A DNA stretch of 60,057 bases. Origin: an uncultured Curvibacter sp. Its GTDB lineage: Bacteria > Pseudomonadota > Gammaproteobacteria > Burkholderiales > Burkholderiaceae_C. Below, piece after piece: positions 49,772 through 58,237 of the stretch (within the stretch, counting starts at the first letter, position 1; each line of letters starts with the position of its first letter). The position numbers were made by a program, and so were the translations under genes. The DNA lies in the NCBI GenBank assembly GCA_903834975.1, contig CAILKX010000160.1:1-60057 (forward strand), given 5' to 3'. The notes beneath the pieces were generated by a model. That model ran no database searches. It had not been told where the DNA came from and saw only the letters and a list, made by a program, of their open reading frames with translations.

Positions 49772-51321
49772 CCCTCATTGACACTGTCACGCAACACCTT
49801 CCTGATCGGATCACCCTTCACGCCGCCGTCACGGCCATTTCTCTTCTGATTTACGTGGCGACGGCCCACGTTCAAAAGCGCAAGCGCCCGCCAGGCATCG
49901 CCATCGCCTGGATTTTGTTCATGTTGTTGGCGCCTTATGTCGCCTTGCCGGCTTTTCTGATCTTTGGCGCTCGCAAACGACGGCGTCCTGAAAACAACCA
50001 AACCACGGTCGCCTCTGGGCTGCTAACCCCTTTGTCGGAGATTGATCAGCAACTTGAAGCGCCCTTTTGGTTGCTGCAAACGACCGACGCTTTGGGTCAA
50101 GTCAGGCCCCAAGCCTATGCAGACTTCCATTTGCAACCCGATGGCCGCACGGCTTGGCAGGCCCTCAAAGCCATTTTGGAAGGCGCTCAGCACCGCATCG
50201 ACCTGTGCACGTTCATTCTTAAAAACGACGAGGTGGGTCTGGCGGCCTTGCGCATCTTGAGTCAGAAGGCCCGGGCAGGGGTTCAAGTTCGGCTGATGGT
50301 GGACGGCATGGGCTGCGTGATGGGGCAACCACCCGATTTAAAGCCCTTACAAGCCGCCGGCGGAAAAACCTTGATTTTTGCGCCGCCCTTGGGCTCCCTG
50401 AAAAGTTGGGCGTTACGCGGGCGCATTAATTTGCGCGATCACCGAAAGATGTTGATTGTGGACAGCGGCACGCTGCAAGCCCGGGTTTGGTGTGGCGGCC
50501 GAAATTTGGCGGTCGAGTATTTTGAGGGAGATGCCAGCACACCCGCTTGGCACGATTTGAGTTTTGATTTCTCGGGTGCCGCGGTGGCGCAGGCGCAAAG
50601 TCAATTCGACCGTGATTGGGCCTTCGCCGAGTCCAGGGGACGCACCGACCCGGTGTTGTCGCCACTGGCCGACCAGGTCTCGAAAAAATCGGTTCAGCCC
50701 AGTGGGGCGGTGGCGGTGGCTGTAGAGGTAGAGGGAGAGGGAGAGGGGAATTCCTTGCCTTTGCCCATGCCATTGACTGGGCCCACTCAACAAGCCCAGC
50801 TGATTGTGTCGGGCCCCGACCAAACGGACGACACGATCCACACCTTGCTCACGATGGCGATTTATCAGGCCCGCGACCACATTTCGATTTTGACGCCCTA
50901 TTTCGTGCCCAGCGTCCCGCTGAGTGATGCCTTGTGTTTGGCCGCCAGACGGGGGGTGCGGGTGTCGTTGTTGGTGCCCGCCAAGTCAAACCATGCACTC
51001 TCGGATGTCGCCCGGGCCCGCCCTCTGCGCGCGTTGGCAGCCGCTGGCGGGCAAATTTTCTTGGCGCCCACCATGCACCATGCCAAATTGGTGATCGTCG
51101 ATGGTCAATTGGCCTTGGCGGGGTCGGCCAACTTTGACAGCCGCAGCCTGTTCTTGAACTACGAATTGATGTTTGCCTTTCACCACCCCTCCGAGGTTCA
51201 ACAGTTCACCGCTTGGTTTGAATCGGAGCGTGCAAGCGCCACCCCTTTTGTACCAGTCGCCCCTGGCTTTGCACAAGATTTGGTCGAAGGGCTGCTCTTG
51301 AGTGTGGGTTTCCAAGTTTGA
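49738..51321 (+). CDS. Phospholipase D-like / cardiolipin synthase family protein
   Basis: Up to 527 residues. Two N-terminal hydrophobic segments (about 27-45 and 54-75; IAIAWILFMLLAPYVALPAFL) resemble the PLDc_N region. Both HKD motifs are present: DHRKMLIVD at about 235 and HHAKLVIVDGQLALAGSANFDSRS at about 448. Probably a membrane enzyme joining phosphatidyl groups, i.e. cardiolipin synthesis. Between the motifs is a low-complexity linker (VAVAVEVEGEGEG) encoded by hexamers. The start is uncertain: TTG 49738 inside DUF2147 (AGGG 5 nt upstream) or TTG 49768 overlapping its stop. Confidence 0.87.
   Translation: MANSNLASNTLTLIDTVTQHLPDRITLHAAVTAISLLIYVATAHVQKRKRPPGIAIAWILFMLLAPYVALPAFLIFGARKRRRPENNQTTVASGLLTPLSEIDQQLEAPFWLLQTTDALGQVRPQAYADFHLQPDGRTAWQALKAILEGAQHRIDLCTFILKNDEVGLAALRILSQKARAGVQVRLMVDGMGCVMGQPPDLKPLQAAGGKTLIFAPPLGSLKSWALRGRINLRDHRKMLIVDSGTLQARVWCGGRNLAVEYFEGDASTPAWHDLSFDFSGAAVAQAQSQFDRDWAFAESRGRTDPVLSPLADQVSKKSVQPSGAVAVAVEVEGEGEGNSLPLPMPLTGPTQQAQLIVSGPDQTDDTIHTLLTMAIYQARDHISILTPYFVPSVPLSDALCLAARRGVRVSLLVPAKSNHALSDVARARPLRALAAAGGQIFLAPTMHHAKLVIVDGQLALAGSANFDSRSLFLNYELMFAFHHPSEVQQFTAWFESERASATPFVPVAPGFAQDLVEGLLLSVGFQV
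50723..50746 (+). repeat. Hexamer microsatellite in the phospholipase D gene
   Basis: TAGAGG-TAGAGG-GAGAGG-GAGAGG, four 6-bp units encoding the (V/G)E linker between the two HKD domains. Length changes would stay in frame. Confidence 0.75.
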
Positions 51322-51448
51322 GAGTTGAATGCCGGTGAAAACGCTTTGGCTAAGAACTTACTTTTTTGCGGTCTTCAGGTCTTGTAAGCGGACATCCAAA
51401 CCCAATATCATGGCGGCAGGCCTCAAAAATGGGCCAAAGGAGTGTTTT

Positions 51449-52378
51449 ATGCTGATCTTCAAAACCCGTTTATCGGTGTCGTCTTGGCTGGCGAGTGCCG
51501 TGCTGTGCCTGGCCAGCGCGGTCGCTTGGGCCTCGCCGACGCCCAAAGACATCGCCGCAGCGGTCAATGCGGGTAATTTGCCCCAAGCCGAGATGATGCT
51601 GCGCGAGGTGCTCAAAGAGCACCCCAACAGTGCCAAGGCTTTTTATGAATTGGGCGAGGTGCTGGCGCGTGAGGGCCACAACGCCGAAGCCCGTCAAGCG
51701 TTGCTGCGCGCCGAGCAAATTGACCCCTCTTTGGGTTTTGCCAGCAGCCCGGCTAAATTCCGTGAGCAAATGGACAAGTTGCCTGCGCAAGAAACCCGGC
51801 CTGCTCGCCCTGCATCGGGGGCAGTCGTGGCACCCGCGGCCAGCCCCGCGGCGGTCTATGAAGCAGCCCCTGCTCACCGCAGCGGCATGCCCACTTGGGT
51901 CTATATTTTGTTGGCCTTTGGCGGCGTTTGGCTGGTTTGGCGAATCGCCCAGCGCTTGTTGTCTCCCCCGGTGATGGTGTTGCCGGCGGCTGGCGGCGCC
52001 GGTGTGATGGGCGGCGGCATGGGTCCTGGTGGCCCTGGCGGTCCTGGGGGCTCTGGTTTTGGCCCTGGCCCCGGTTATGGTCCTGGTTATGGCCCCGGCG
52101 GTATGGGCGGCGGCATGGGCTTGGGCGGCGCGGCGCTGACGGGCGTGGTGGGCGCGGTGGCGGGCTATGAACTCGCCAAGGCCATGGAACACGGGGACCG
52201 TTCGGGCGGCAATTACATCGACAACGGCGGTTACACCGGTGCAGCCGGCGGCGCTATTCCGAACAACGCCACCCCCGATTACGGCAGCTTCGACGCTGGC
52301 AGTGGCAGCAACGACTCATGGGACTCGGGCGGCGGCAGCGATTTCGGCGGCGGTGGTGGTGGCGACGACAGCTGGTAA
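51449..52378 (+). CDS. Unrecognised exported TPR and glycine-rich membrane protein
   Basis: 309 residues; I do not recognise a named family. A signal peptide (about 1-27, LASAVLCLASAVAWA) is followed by a TPR-like region (about 35-100: NLPQAEMMLREVLKEHPNSAKAFYELGEVLAREG). A Pro/Ala linker leads to a membrane helix (about 150-170, WVYILLAFGGVWLVWRIAQ). Then come a Gly/Pro-rich segment with GPGYGPGYGPGG repeats, a small Ala/Gly helix (TGVVGAVAGYELAKAME) and an acidic GGGGGGDDSW end. AAAGGAG lies 6 nt before the ATG at 51449; the ORF start 51329 is rejected. It lies between the phospholipase D and ABC exporter genes. The DDSW-like end resembles surface/TPM-type proteins, without proof of function. 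Confidence 0.7.
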   Translation: MLIFKTRLSVSSWLASAVLCLASAVAWASPTPKDIAAAVNAGNLPQAEMMLREVLKEHPNSAKAFYELGEVLAREGHNAEARQALLRAEQIDPSLGFASSPAKFREQMDKLPAQETRPARPASGAVVAPAASPAAVYEAAPAHRSGMPTWVYILLAFGGVWLVWRIAQRLLSPPVMVLPAAGGAGVMGGGMGPGGPGGPGGSGFGPGPGYGPGYGPGGMGGGMGLGGAALTGVVGAVAGYELAKAMEHGDRSGGNYIDNGGYTGAAGGAIPNNATPDYGSFDAGSGSNDSWDSGGGSDFGGGGGGDDSW

Positions 52379-52383
52379 GGTGT

Positions 52384-52400
52384 AGGGCCCAGCAGGCCCT
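52384..52400 (+). terminator. Hairpin with pyrimidine tail before the ABC exporter gene
   Basis: AGGGCC-CAGCA-GGCCCT, a perfect 6-bp G/C-rich stem followed by TTCTCCTT. It is 12 nt before the ABC gene's ATG and 6 bp after the previous stop codon. It may be an attenuator or weak terminator; no Shine-Dalgarno sequence is visible in between. Confidence 0.4.
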
Positions 52401-52411
52401 TTCTCCTTACG

Positions 52412-54271
52412 ATGCGTCACCGTTCTTCGATTTCTTCTCCCTCTTCTCAAGCTTCGCCCCCTCCCTCCTCTTCGCCCGCCAACGGGGGCGACTGGGCTAC
52501 TTTGCGCCGACTGCTGCCCTACCTTTGGCAATACAAGGTCAGGGTCGTGGCGGCGTTGCTTTTTGTGCTGTGCGCCAAAGCGGCCAACGTGGCCGTCCCC
52601 GTCCTCCTCAAAAATTTAATTGACGCGCTGAACATCCAACCCGGCCAGCCAGAAGCGCTGTTGGTCGTTCCCGTGGGTTTGCTGCTGGCTTACGGTGGCT
52701 TGCGCCTCAGCGTTTCGTTGTTCACCGAGTTGCGCGAATTGGTCTTCGCCAAAGCCACCCAAGGGGCTTCTCGCAGCATTGCTTTGCAGGCGTTCGAGCA
52801 TTTGCATGCCTTGAGTTTGCGCTTCCATTTGGAACGACAAACCGGCGGCATGACCCGCGACATTGAACGCGGCGTTCGGGGCATCGAGTCCTTGATCTCT
52901 TATTCGCTTTACAGCATTTTGCCGACGCTGGTCGAAGTGGTGCTGGTGTTGTCGATCTTGGGCGTCAAGTTTGATGCTTGGTTCGCCATCATCACCGGTG
53001 TTGCTTTGGTGCTCTACATGGTGTTCACCATTCAAGTGACCCGTTGGCGCACCCAATACCGGGTGCAGGCGAATGAATTTGATTCGGCGGCCCACAACCG
53101 CGCCATTGATTCTTTGCTCAATTACGAGACCGTCAAGTACTTCAACAACGAGGCGTTTGAGGCCAGTCGTTACGACCAAAGTTTGGAACGCCTGCGCGGC
53201 GCCCGTTTGAAGTCTCAAACCACCTTGTCGATGCTGAACACGGGGCAACAGCTGATCATCGCCACGGCCTTGATCATCATGTTGTGGCGTGCCACGCAGG
53301 GCGTGGTGGCGGGGCGGATGAGCCTGGGTGACTTGGTGATGGTCAACGCCTTCATGATTCAGCTCTACGTGCCTTTGAATTTTTTGGGGGCCATTTACCG
53401 AGAAATCAAACAAAGTCTGACCGACCTCGACAAGCTGTTTGGCCTGATGCAACGCGAGCGTGAGATTGCCGACGCGCCTGACGCAAAGCCCTTGCTGTGG
53501 AGCCAACCCCCTGAGGTGCGTTTTGAGGGGGTTCACTTTGCCTACGACCCCGCGCGTCCGATTCTTCAAGGACTTTCTTTTGTGGTGCCCGCCGGAAAAA
53601 CCGTTGCCGTGGTCGGCCCCTCTGGTGCCGGCAAATCGACCTTGGCGAGGTTGCTTTATCGTTTTTACGACATTCAGCAAGGCGCTATTCGGGTCGACGG
53701 GACGGACCTGCGTCAGCTGACCCAGTCGTCTTTGCGCCAGGCCATTGGCATCGTTCCGCAAGACACCGTGTTGTTCAACGACACCATCGCTTACAACATT
53801 GGCTATGGCCGTCCTGGCAGCAGCCAAGCGGAGATTGAGGAGGCGGCGAAGGCGGCCAATATCCATGGCTTCATCGCGGCTTCGCCGAAGGGCTACGACA
53901 CCTTGGTGGGCGAGCGGGGTTTGAAGTTGTCAGGCGGTGAAAAGCAACGTGTGGCGATTGCCCGCACGCTCTTGAAAAATCCCCCGATTTTGATTTTTGA
54001 TGAAGCCACCTCAGCGCTCGATTCGACCAATGAACGCGCCATCCAAGCGGAGTTGCAAAGCGTGGCTCAGAACAAAACCACTTTGGTCATCGCACACCGC
54101 CTGTCGACCGTGGTCAATGCCCACGAGATTTTGGTGATGGAAAGCGGTCGCATCGTTGAGCGCGGACGACACGCCGACTTATTGGCCATGAACGGCGGCC
54201 GCGGTGTCTATGCTCGGATGTGGTCGTTGCAGCAGAGCGCTCATACGGCGTCGCCGCCGGCCCTGGTTTGA
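52412..54271 (+). CDS. ABC transporter, Atm1/HMT1-type permease and ATPase
   Basis: 619 residues. A Ser/Pro-rich N-terminus (1-25), then a six-helix ABC membrane domain including NYETVKYFNNEAFEASRYD, the landmark of the Atm1/ABCB7 group. The ATPase domain has Walker A GPSGAGKSTLARLL, signature LSGGEKQRVAIARTLL, Walker B ILIFDEATSALD and IAHRLSTV. Atm1-like bacterial exporters move glutathione-linked compounds or heavy metals out of the cytoplasm. The 3' end overlaps the convergent M20 peptidase gene by 31 bp. Confidence 0.92.
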   Translation: MRHRSSISSPSSQASPPPSSSPANGGDWATLRRLLPYLWQYKVRVVAALLFVLCAKAANVAVPVLLKNLIDALNIQPGQPEALLVVPVGLLLAYGGLRLSVSLFTELRELVFAKATQGASRSIALQAFEHLHALSLRFHLERQTGGMTRDIERGVRGIESLISYSLYSILPTLVEVVLVLSILGVKFDAWFAIITGVALVLYMVFTIQVTRWRTQYRVQANEFDSAAHNRAIDSLLNYETVKYFNNEAFEASRYDQSLERLRGARLKSQTTLSMLNTGQQLIIATALIIMLWRATQGVVAGRMSLGDLVMVNAFMIQLYVPLNFLGAIYREIKQSLTDLDKLFGLMQREREIADAPDAKPLLWSQPPEVRFEGVHFAYDPARPILQGLSFVVPAGKTVAVVGPSGAGKSTLARLLYRFYDIQQGAIRVDGTDLRQLTQSSLRQAIGIVPQDTVLFNDTIAYNIGYGRPGSSQAEIEEAAKAANIHGFIAASPKGYDTLVGERGLKLSGGEKQRVAIARTLLKNPPILIFDEATSALDSTNERAIQAELQSVAQNKTTLVIAHRLSTVVNAHEILVMESGRIVERGRHADLLAMNGGRGVYARMWSLQQSAHTASPPALV

Positions 54272-55743
54272 ACGCTGGCCGCGATGACCTGGGCCACCGC
54301 AGCGGTGAGTTTCTTGGCGTAATCAAGGTGCAAAAACTCATTGGGGCCGTGGGCATTGCTCTTCGGGCCCAAGACCCCGCAGACCATCATTTGCGCGGTG
54401 GGGAAACCCTTGGACAACAGGTTCATCAAGGGGATGGTGCCCCCTTGCCCGATGTGGCCGCAAGGCGCGCCAAAGTGCGCGTGCGAGGCGGCATTCAAGA
54501 CCTGCTCGAACCAAGGTTGCGTGGGAGGCGCATTCCAACCCGTGGCACCTCCAGCGCCTTCAAAGGTGACCTTGGCTTGGTAAGGGGCATTGTCTTCCAG
54601 CAAGCGTTTCAACTCCGCCACCGCTTGGTCGGCGGGAACCAAAGGCGGTAACCTCAGGCTGAGTTTAAAAGCCGTGTAAGGGCGCAGTACATTGCCTGCG
54701 TCTTTCAAGGCGGGCAGTCCTTCTGCGCCCGTCACGCTCAGTGTGGGCGCCCAGGTGCGGTTCAACAGGCCTTGCAGAGGATCGGTCGTGGTGGGCAAGG
54801 TCATCAGCGTGGAACCACCGCAGTCGTGGTGGGCCCAGGGAAAGCGCCGGTGAATCTCATCGCCCAAAATGGCCGCTGTGGCCTTGGCTTGCGCCAAGCG
54901 TTCAGGCGGCACTTCGCAATGAAAAGAGGCGGGCAGCAAGCGGCCGGTGGCGCTGTCTTCCAAACGGTCAAGGACCTGTCGCATGATGCGAAAGCTGGAA
55001 GGGACCAAGCCCGACGCATCGCCAGAGTGGACCCCTTCGCTCAAGACCTCGACCTTGAGCGTGCCGCTGGCCATGCCCCGCAAACTGGTGGTCAGCCACA
55101 GCTGGTCGTAATTGCCCGCCCCCGAGTCGAGGCAGATGACCAAGGCCACCTCCCCGAGCCGTTGGCGCAAGGCTTCCACATAGGGCAATAAATCGTAGGA
55201 ACCGCTTTCTTCGCAGGTTTCAATCAAGCCAACAACCCGGGGGTGGGGCGTGCCTTGGGCCTTCAGCGCTTGCAAGGCCGCCACACTGGCATAGACCGCA
55301 TAGCCGTCATCGGCGCCGCCTCGGCCATACAACTTGCCGCCTTCCAGTTTGGGTGTCCACGGACCCAAGTCACTGCGCCAGCCAGAGAACTCGGGCTGTT
55401 TGTCCAAATGGCCATACATCAGCACCGTGTGGGGGGTGGTCGTGGTGTCGGCGGTGGCCTCGACCTCAAAGAACAACACAGGCGTGCGGCCGGGCAAGCG
55501 GATGATTTCTAAACGAAGCCCCGCCACTTTTTGCGCTTCAATCCAGGCGGCCGCGTTGCGCACCACCGTTTCCAGCAGGCCTTGCTCAGCCCAGTCGCTG
55601 GCGAAGGCGGGCGATTTGGCTGGGATGGCAATGTAGTCTTTGATTTGACCCACCAAGTCGCGGTCCCACTGTGCGCTGGCGTGCGTCAAAGCCGCCTGGG
55701 CGTCAAAAGGGCTGAATGCGGGGTCGGGTAATCGTGCGTTCAT
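54241..55743 (-). CDS. M20 family metallopeptidase (dipeptidase-like)
   Basis: 500 residues. Metal ligands are visible in order: VLMYGHLDKQPEF (His, Asp), GRGGADDGYAVY (bridging Asp), IETCEESGSYDL (catalytic Glu pair), ICLDSGAGNYDQ (Asp). A dimerisation domain lies between. The start ATG overlaps the metW stop as ATGA, so it is translationally coupled to metX-metW. Whether this reflects a methionine-related peptide substrate is unknown. Confidence 0.9.
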   Translation of the reverse strand: MNARLPDPAFSPFDAQAALTHASAQWDRDLVGQIKDYIAIPAKSPAFASDWAEQGLLETVVRNAAAWIEAQKVAGLRLEIIRLPGRTPVLFFEVEATADTTTTPHTVLMYGHLDKQPEFSGWRSDLGPWTPKLEGGKLYGRGGADDGYAVYASVAALQALKAQGTPHPRVVGLIETCEESGSYDLLPYVEALRQRLGEVALVICLDSGAGNYDQLWLTTSLRGMASGTLKVEVLSEGVHSGDASGLVPSSFRIMRQVLDRLEDSATGRLLPASFHCEVPPERLAQAKATAAILGDEIHRRFPWAHHDCGGSTLMTLPTTTDPLQGLLNRTWAPTLSVTGAEGLPALKDAGNVLRPYTAFKLSLRLPPLVPADQAVAELKRLLEDNAPYQAKVTFEGAGGATGWNAPPTQPWFEQVLNAASHAHFGAPCGHIGQGGTIPLMNLLSKGFPTAQMMVCGVLGPKSNAHGPNEFLHLDYAKKLTAAVAQVIAASVQTRAGGDAV

Positions 55744-56327
55744 GGGGCCACCAATTTAAAAACAGCGGTGCTGGCGCGCCAGTTGGTCCCCCAGCGAATC
55801 AAGGCGTCGCCTTCTAGGCCAAAGGCATCTTCGATTTGCAGTTGGTTTTTTTGCGCCAAGGTCACGAAATCTGCGAAGGTGCCGACCCGAATATTCGGGG
55901 TGTTGTACCACTCGTAGGGCAAGCGCTTGGTCACCGGCATGCGGCCCAGTAAGACGCTCAATCGATTGGGCCAATGGGCAAAATTCGGAAAGGCCACGAT
56001 GCCGGTTTTGCCGACGCGAACGGTTTCGCGCAACATGGTCTCGGCGTTGCGTAAATGCTGCAAGGTGTCGATTTGCAAGACCACGTCAAACGATTGGTCT
56101 TCAAAGATCGACAGGCCTTCATCCAAGTTCAGCTGCAGCACTTGCACGCCCCTTGCCACACAAGCCAGCACATTGGCGTCTGACAACTCCACGCCGTAGC
56201 CGGTGCAGCCGCGCTCTTTTTGTAAGAAGGCCAGCAAGGCGCCGTCGCCACAACCCAGATCGAGCACGCGCGCACCTTGCGGCACGAGCCGCGCAATTTG
56301 GCGAAAGCGGGTCCACTCTTGGCTCAT
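55740..56327 (-). CDS. metW: Methionine biosynthesis protein MetW
   Basis: 195 residues. SAM-binding-type loop [16 protein letters not shown], then [24 protein letters not shown] and [35 protein letters not shown], the MetW signature. MetW forms a complex with MetX and is needed for full acyltransferase activity in several proteobacteria. Overlaps metX upstream and the M20 gene downstream by 4 bp each. Confidence 0.95.
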   Translation of the reverse strand: MSQEWTRFRQIARLVPQGARVLDLGCGDGALLAFLQKERGCTGYGVELSDANVLACVARGVQVLQLNLDEGLSIFEDQSFDVVLQIDTLQHLRNAETMLRETVRVGKTGIVAFPNFAHWPNRLSVLLGRMPVTKRLPYEWYNTPNIRVGTFADFVTLAQKNQLQIEDAFGLEGDALIRWGTNWRASTAVFKLVAP

Positions 56328-57460
56328 GCCGTCACCTGCTTTTCAAAATAGCTGCGCATCACGTCGAGGTAACGCGGATCGTCAAGCAAAAAGGCGTCGT
56401 GGCCATGAGGCGCGTCAATTTCGGCGTAACTCACGGTGCGGCGGTTGCTGAGCAGGGCTTGCACAATTTCGCGGCTGCGCTTGGGTGAAAAACGCCAGTC
56501 GGTGCTGAAACTCACCAGCATGAATTGGCATTGGGCCCGGGCAAAGGCCGTGCTCAAGTGACCGCCATAGCTGCGCGCAGGGTCAAAATAATCCAGCGCA
56601 CGGGTGATCAGCAGGTAAGTGTTGGCGTCAAAGTAGTCGCTGAATTTGTCGCCCTGGTAGCGCAGGTAACTCTCGATTTCAAACTCAATGTCTTGGGTGG
56701 TGTATTGATAGCCCGTGGCATTGCCTTCGGCCGCTTGGCGCAGATGACGGCCAAATTTGGTGTTCATTACATCGTCGCTGAGGTAGGTGATGTGACCAAT
56801 CATGCGGGCGATCCGCAGGCCGCGTTTGGGCACCACGTTGTGCTCATAAAAATGCCCGCCGTGGAAGTCAGGGTCGGTGACGATGGCGCGGCGTGCGACC
56901 TCATTGAAGGCAATGTTTTCAGCGTTCAGGTTTGGCGCGCTGGCCACCACCACGGCGTGGCGCACACGGTCGGGGTATTGCAAGGTCCAGCTCAAGGCCT
57001 GCATGCCGCCCAGCGAGCCGCCCAAGACGGCGGCCAATTGCTGAATGCCCAAGGCATCGAGCAAACGCGCTTGGGCGTTCACCCAGTCTTCCACTGTCAA
57101 GACGGGGAAATCGGCGCCGTAAATGCGGCCGGTTTCAGGATGCGCGTGCATGGGGCCGGTGCTGCCAAAGCAGGAGCCGAGGTTGTTCACGCCGATGACA
57201 AAGAAGCGGTTGGTGTCGACCGACTTGCCGGGGCCAATCATGTTGTCCCACCAACCCGCCGAGTTGGGCTGGCCTTCGTAGCAGCCTGCCACGTGGTGGG
57301 AGGCGTTCAAAGCATGGCAAACCAGCACGGCGTTGGAGCGCTCTGCGTTCAGCGTGCCGTAGGTTTCATAGGTCAAAGAATACGGGGGCATGACCGCGCC
57401 GCTTTGGAGCACCAAAGGGCTGTCAAAGGACAGGGTTTGCGGTTTGACAAAGAAAGTCAT
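56324..57460 (-). CDS. metX: Homoserine O-acyltransferase MetX
   Basis: About 378 residues, alpha/beta hydrolase. [18 protein letters not shown] and [34 protein letters not shown] are family blocks; the nucleophile is in [14 protein letters not shown], and [12 protein letters not shown] supplies the His. It activates homoserine for methionine synthesis; many proteobacterial MetX use succinyl-CoA, so acetyl versus succinyl is open. The ATG at 57460 fits the family start ([12 protein letters not shown]). TATACT lies only 5-6 nt upstream of it and no Shine-Dalgarno is present. Confidence 0.95.
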   Translation of the reverse strand: MTFFVKPQTLSFDSPLVLQSGAVMPPYSLTYETYGTLNAERSNAVLVCHALNASHHVAGCYEGQPNSAGWWDNMIGPGKSVDTNRFFVIGVNNLGSCFGSTGPMHAHPETGRIYGADFPVLTVEDWVNAQARLLDALGIQQLAAVLGGSLGGMQALSWTLQYPDRVRHAVVVASAPNLNAENIAFNEVARRAIVTDPDFHGGHFYEHNVVPKRGLRIARMIGHITYLSDDVMNTKFGRHLRQAAEGNATGYQYTTQDIEFEIESYLRYQGDKFSDYFDANTYLLITRALDYFDPARSYGGHLSTAFARAQCQFMLVSFSTDWRFSPKRSREIVQALLSNRRTVSYAEIDAPHGHDAFLLDDPRYLDVMRSYFEKQVTA

Positions 57461-57463
57461 AAA

Positions 57464-57472
57464 AAAGTATAG
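57464..57472 (-). promoter_or_regulatory. -10-like TATACT just upstream of metX
   Basis: On the minus strand GCTATACTTTTTTATG reads directly into the metX start. If TATACT is used as the -10 element, the transcript would be leaderless or nearly so. The -35 candidate (TTCAAA, 18 bp upstream) is weak. Confidence 0.35.
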
Positions 57473-57580
57473 CAAGCGCCCGTGTTGGGTTTGAAAAGAC
57501 AGAAATGGGGTTGAAAAACCACTTTTATGACCTTGCGACCCGATTTTTTTAATTTATTTTCAAATAGTTCTAAAAAAAGC

Positions 57581-57610
57581 TTGCGTTTTTTGGTATTTCA
57601 TAGTTCTAAT
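57581..57610 (+). promoter_or_regulatory. Candidate promoter of the RRM protein gene
   Basis: TTGCGT (57581-57586) and TCTAAT (57605-57610), 18 bp apart, in an A/T-rich stretch. A 9-bp direct repeat TAGTTCTAA at 57565 and 57601 covers the -10 region. Predicts a leader of about 110 nt. Confidence 0.4.
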
Positions 57611-57684
57611 GAGCGAGTATGCGTTTAAGCATGCGTGTTTGCGGTGATCGGTGGTCAGGTTTGCGTCTGAAAGTGTGCGTTTTC

Positions 57685-57724
57685 GGGACTCCATCGCTTT
57701 TTATTTGTGTTTTTGAGGAGTCCC
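57685..57724 (+). promoter_or_regulatory. Hairpin sequestering the RRM gene ribosome binding site
   Basis: GGGACTCC (57685-57692) and GGAGTCCC (57717-57724) are perfectly complementary 8-mers separated by a 24-nt A/U-rich loop. The Shine-Dalgarno GAGGAG (57715-57720) lies in the right arm, 4 nt before the ATG at 57728. Folding would hide the ribosome binding site, as in RNA thermometers or autoregulated leaders. Confidence 0.6.
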
Positions 57725-57727
57725 TTA

Positions 57728-58210
57728 ATGGGCAATAAGTTGTATGTCGGCAATCTGCCGTACTCAGTGCGCGACAGTGATCTGGAACAAGCCTTTGGTG
57801 AATTTGGTGCTGTGACCAGCGCCAAGGTCATGATGGAGCGCGATACCGGTCGCTCCAAAGGTTTCGGCTTTGTCGAAATGGCCAGCGATGCCGAAGCGCA
57901 ATCTGCCATCAATGGCATGAACGGTCAATCGTTGGGTGGCCGCAGCGTCGTCGTGAACGAAGCCCGTCCCATGGAAGCCCGTCCTCCCCGCAGCGGCGGC
58001 TTCGGTGGCGGTGGTGGTTTTGGTGGTGGTGGTGGCGGCGGTTACGGCGGTGGCCGTAGCGGTGGCGGCGGCTTCGGCGGTGGCCGCAGCGGTGGTGGCG
58101 GTGGTGGCGAAGGCGGTTTCCGCAGCCCCTACGGCGCTGGCCCACGCGGTGGTAACGGCGGTGGCGGTGGTCGCGGCGGTTACGGCGGCGGCGATAACGG
58201 CGGTTATTGA
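57728..58210 (+). CDS. RRM-domain, glycine-rich RNA-binding protein
   Basis: 160 residues. One RRM at about 1-80 with RNP2 LYVGNLPYSV and RNP1 SKGFGFVEM, then a Gly-rich tail (RSGGGGFGGGRSGGGGG) with RGG-like elements. The layout matches cold-inducible glycine-rich RNA-binding proteins of cyanobacteria and plants; bacterial members are thought to act as RNA chaperones. The ATG at 57728 has GAGGAG upstream; the ORF start 57707 is rejected. A strong terminator follows at 58214. The long leader with the hairpin suggests post-transcriptional control. Confidence 0.93.
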   Translation: MGNKLYVGNLPYSVRDSDLEQAFGEFGAVTSAKVMMERDTGRSKGFGFVEMASDAEAQSAINGMNGQSLGGRSVVVNEARPMEARPPRSGGFGGGGGFGGGGGGGYGGGRSGGGGFGGGRSGGGGGGEGGFRSPYGAGPRGGNGGGGGRGGYGGGDNGGY

Positions 58211-58213
58211 TCT

Positions 58214-58237
58214 AAAAGGCCCTAAGGGGCCTTTTTT
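58214..58237 (+). terminator. Intrinsic terminator of the RRM protein gene
   Basis: AAAAGGCCC-TAAG-GGGCCTTTT stem (9 bp, tetraloop) followed by further T residues (TTTTTTG). It begins 4 bp after the stop codon. Because of its A-run/T-run symmetry it could also serve the convergent lptC transcript. Confidence 0.85.

Noticed and set aside
56324-57475. SAM or SAH riboswitch upstream of metX
   Set aside because: The promoter-like TATACT abuts the start codon and the upstream sequence lacks a riboswitch-like set of stems.
57476-57727. Small gene or tRNA in the metX-RRM intergenic region
   Set aside because: No cloverleaf or credible ORF; promoter, leader hairpin and short repeats account for it.
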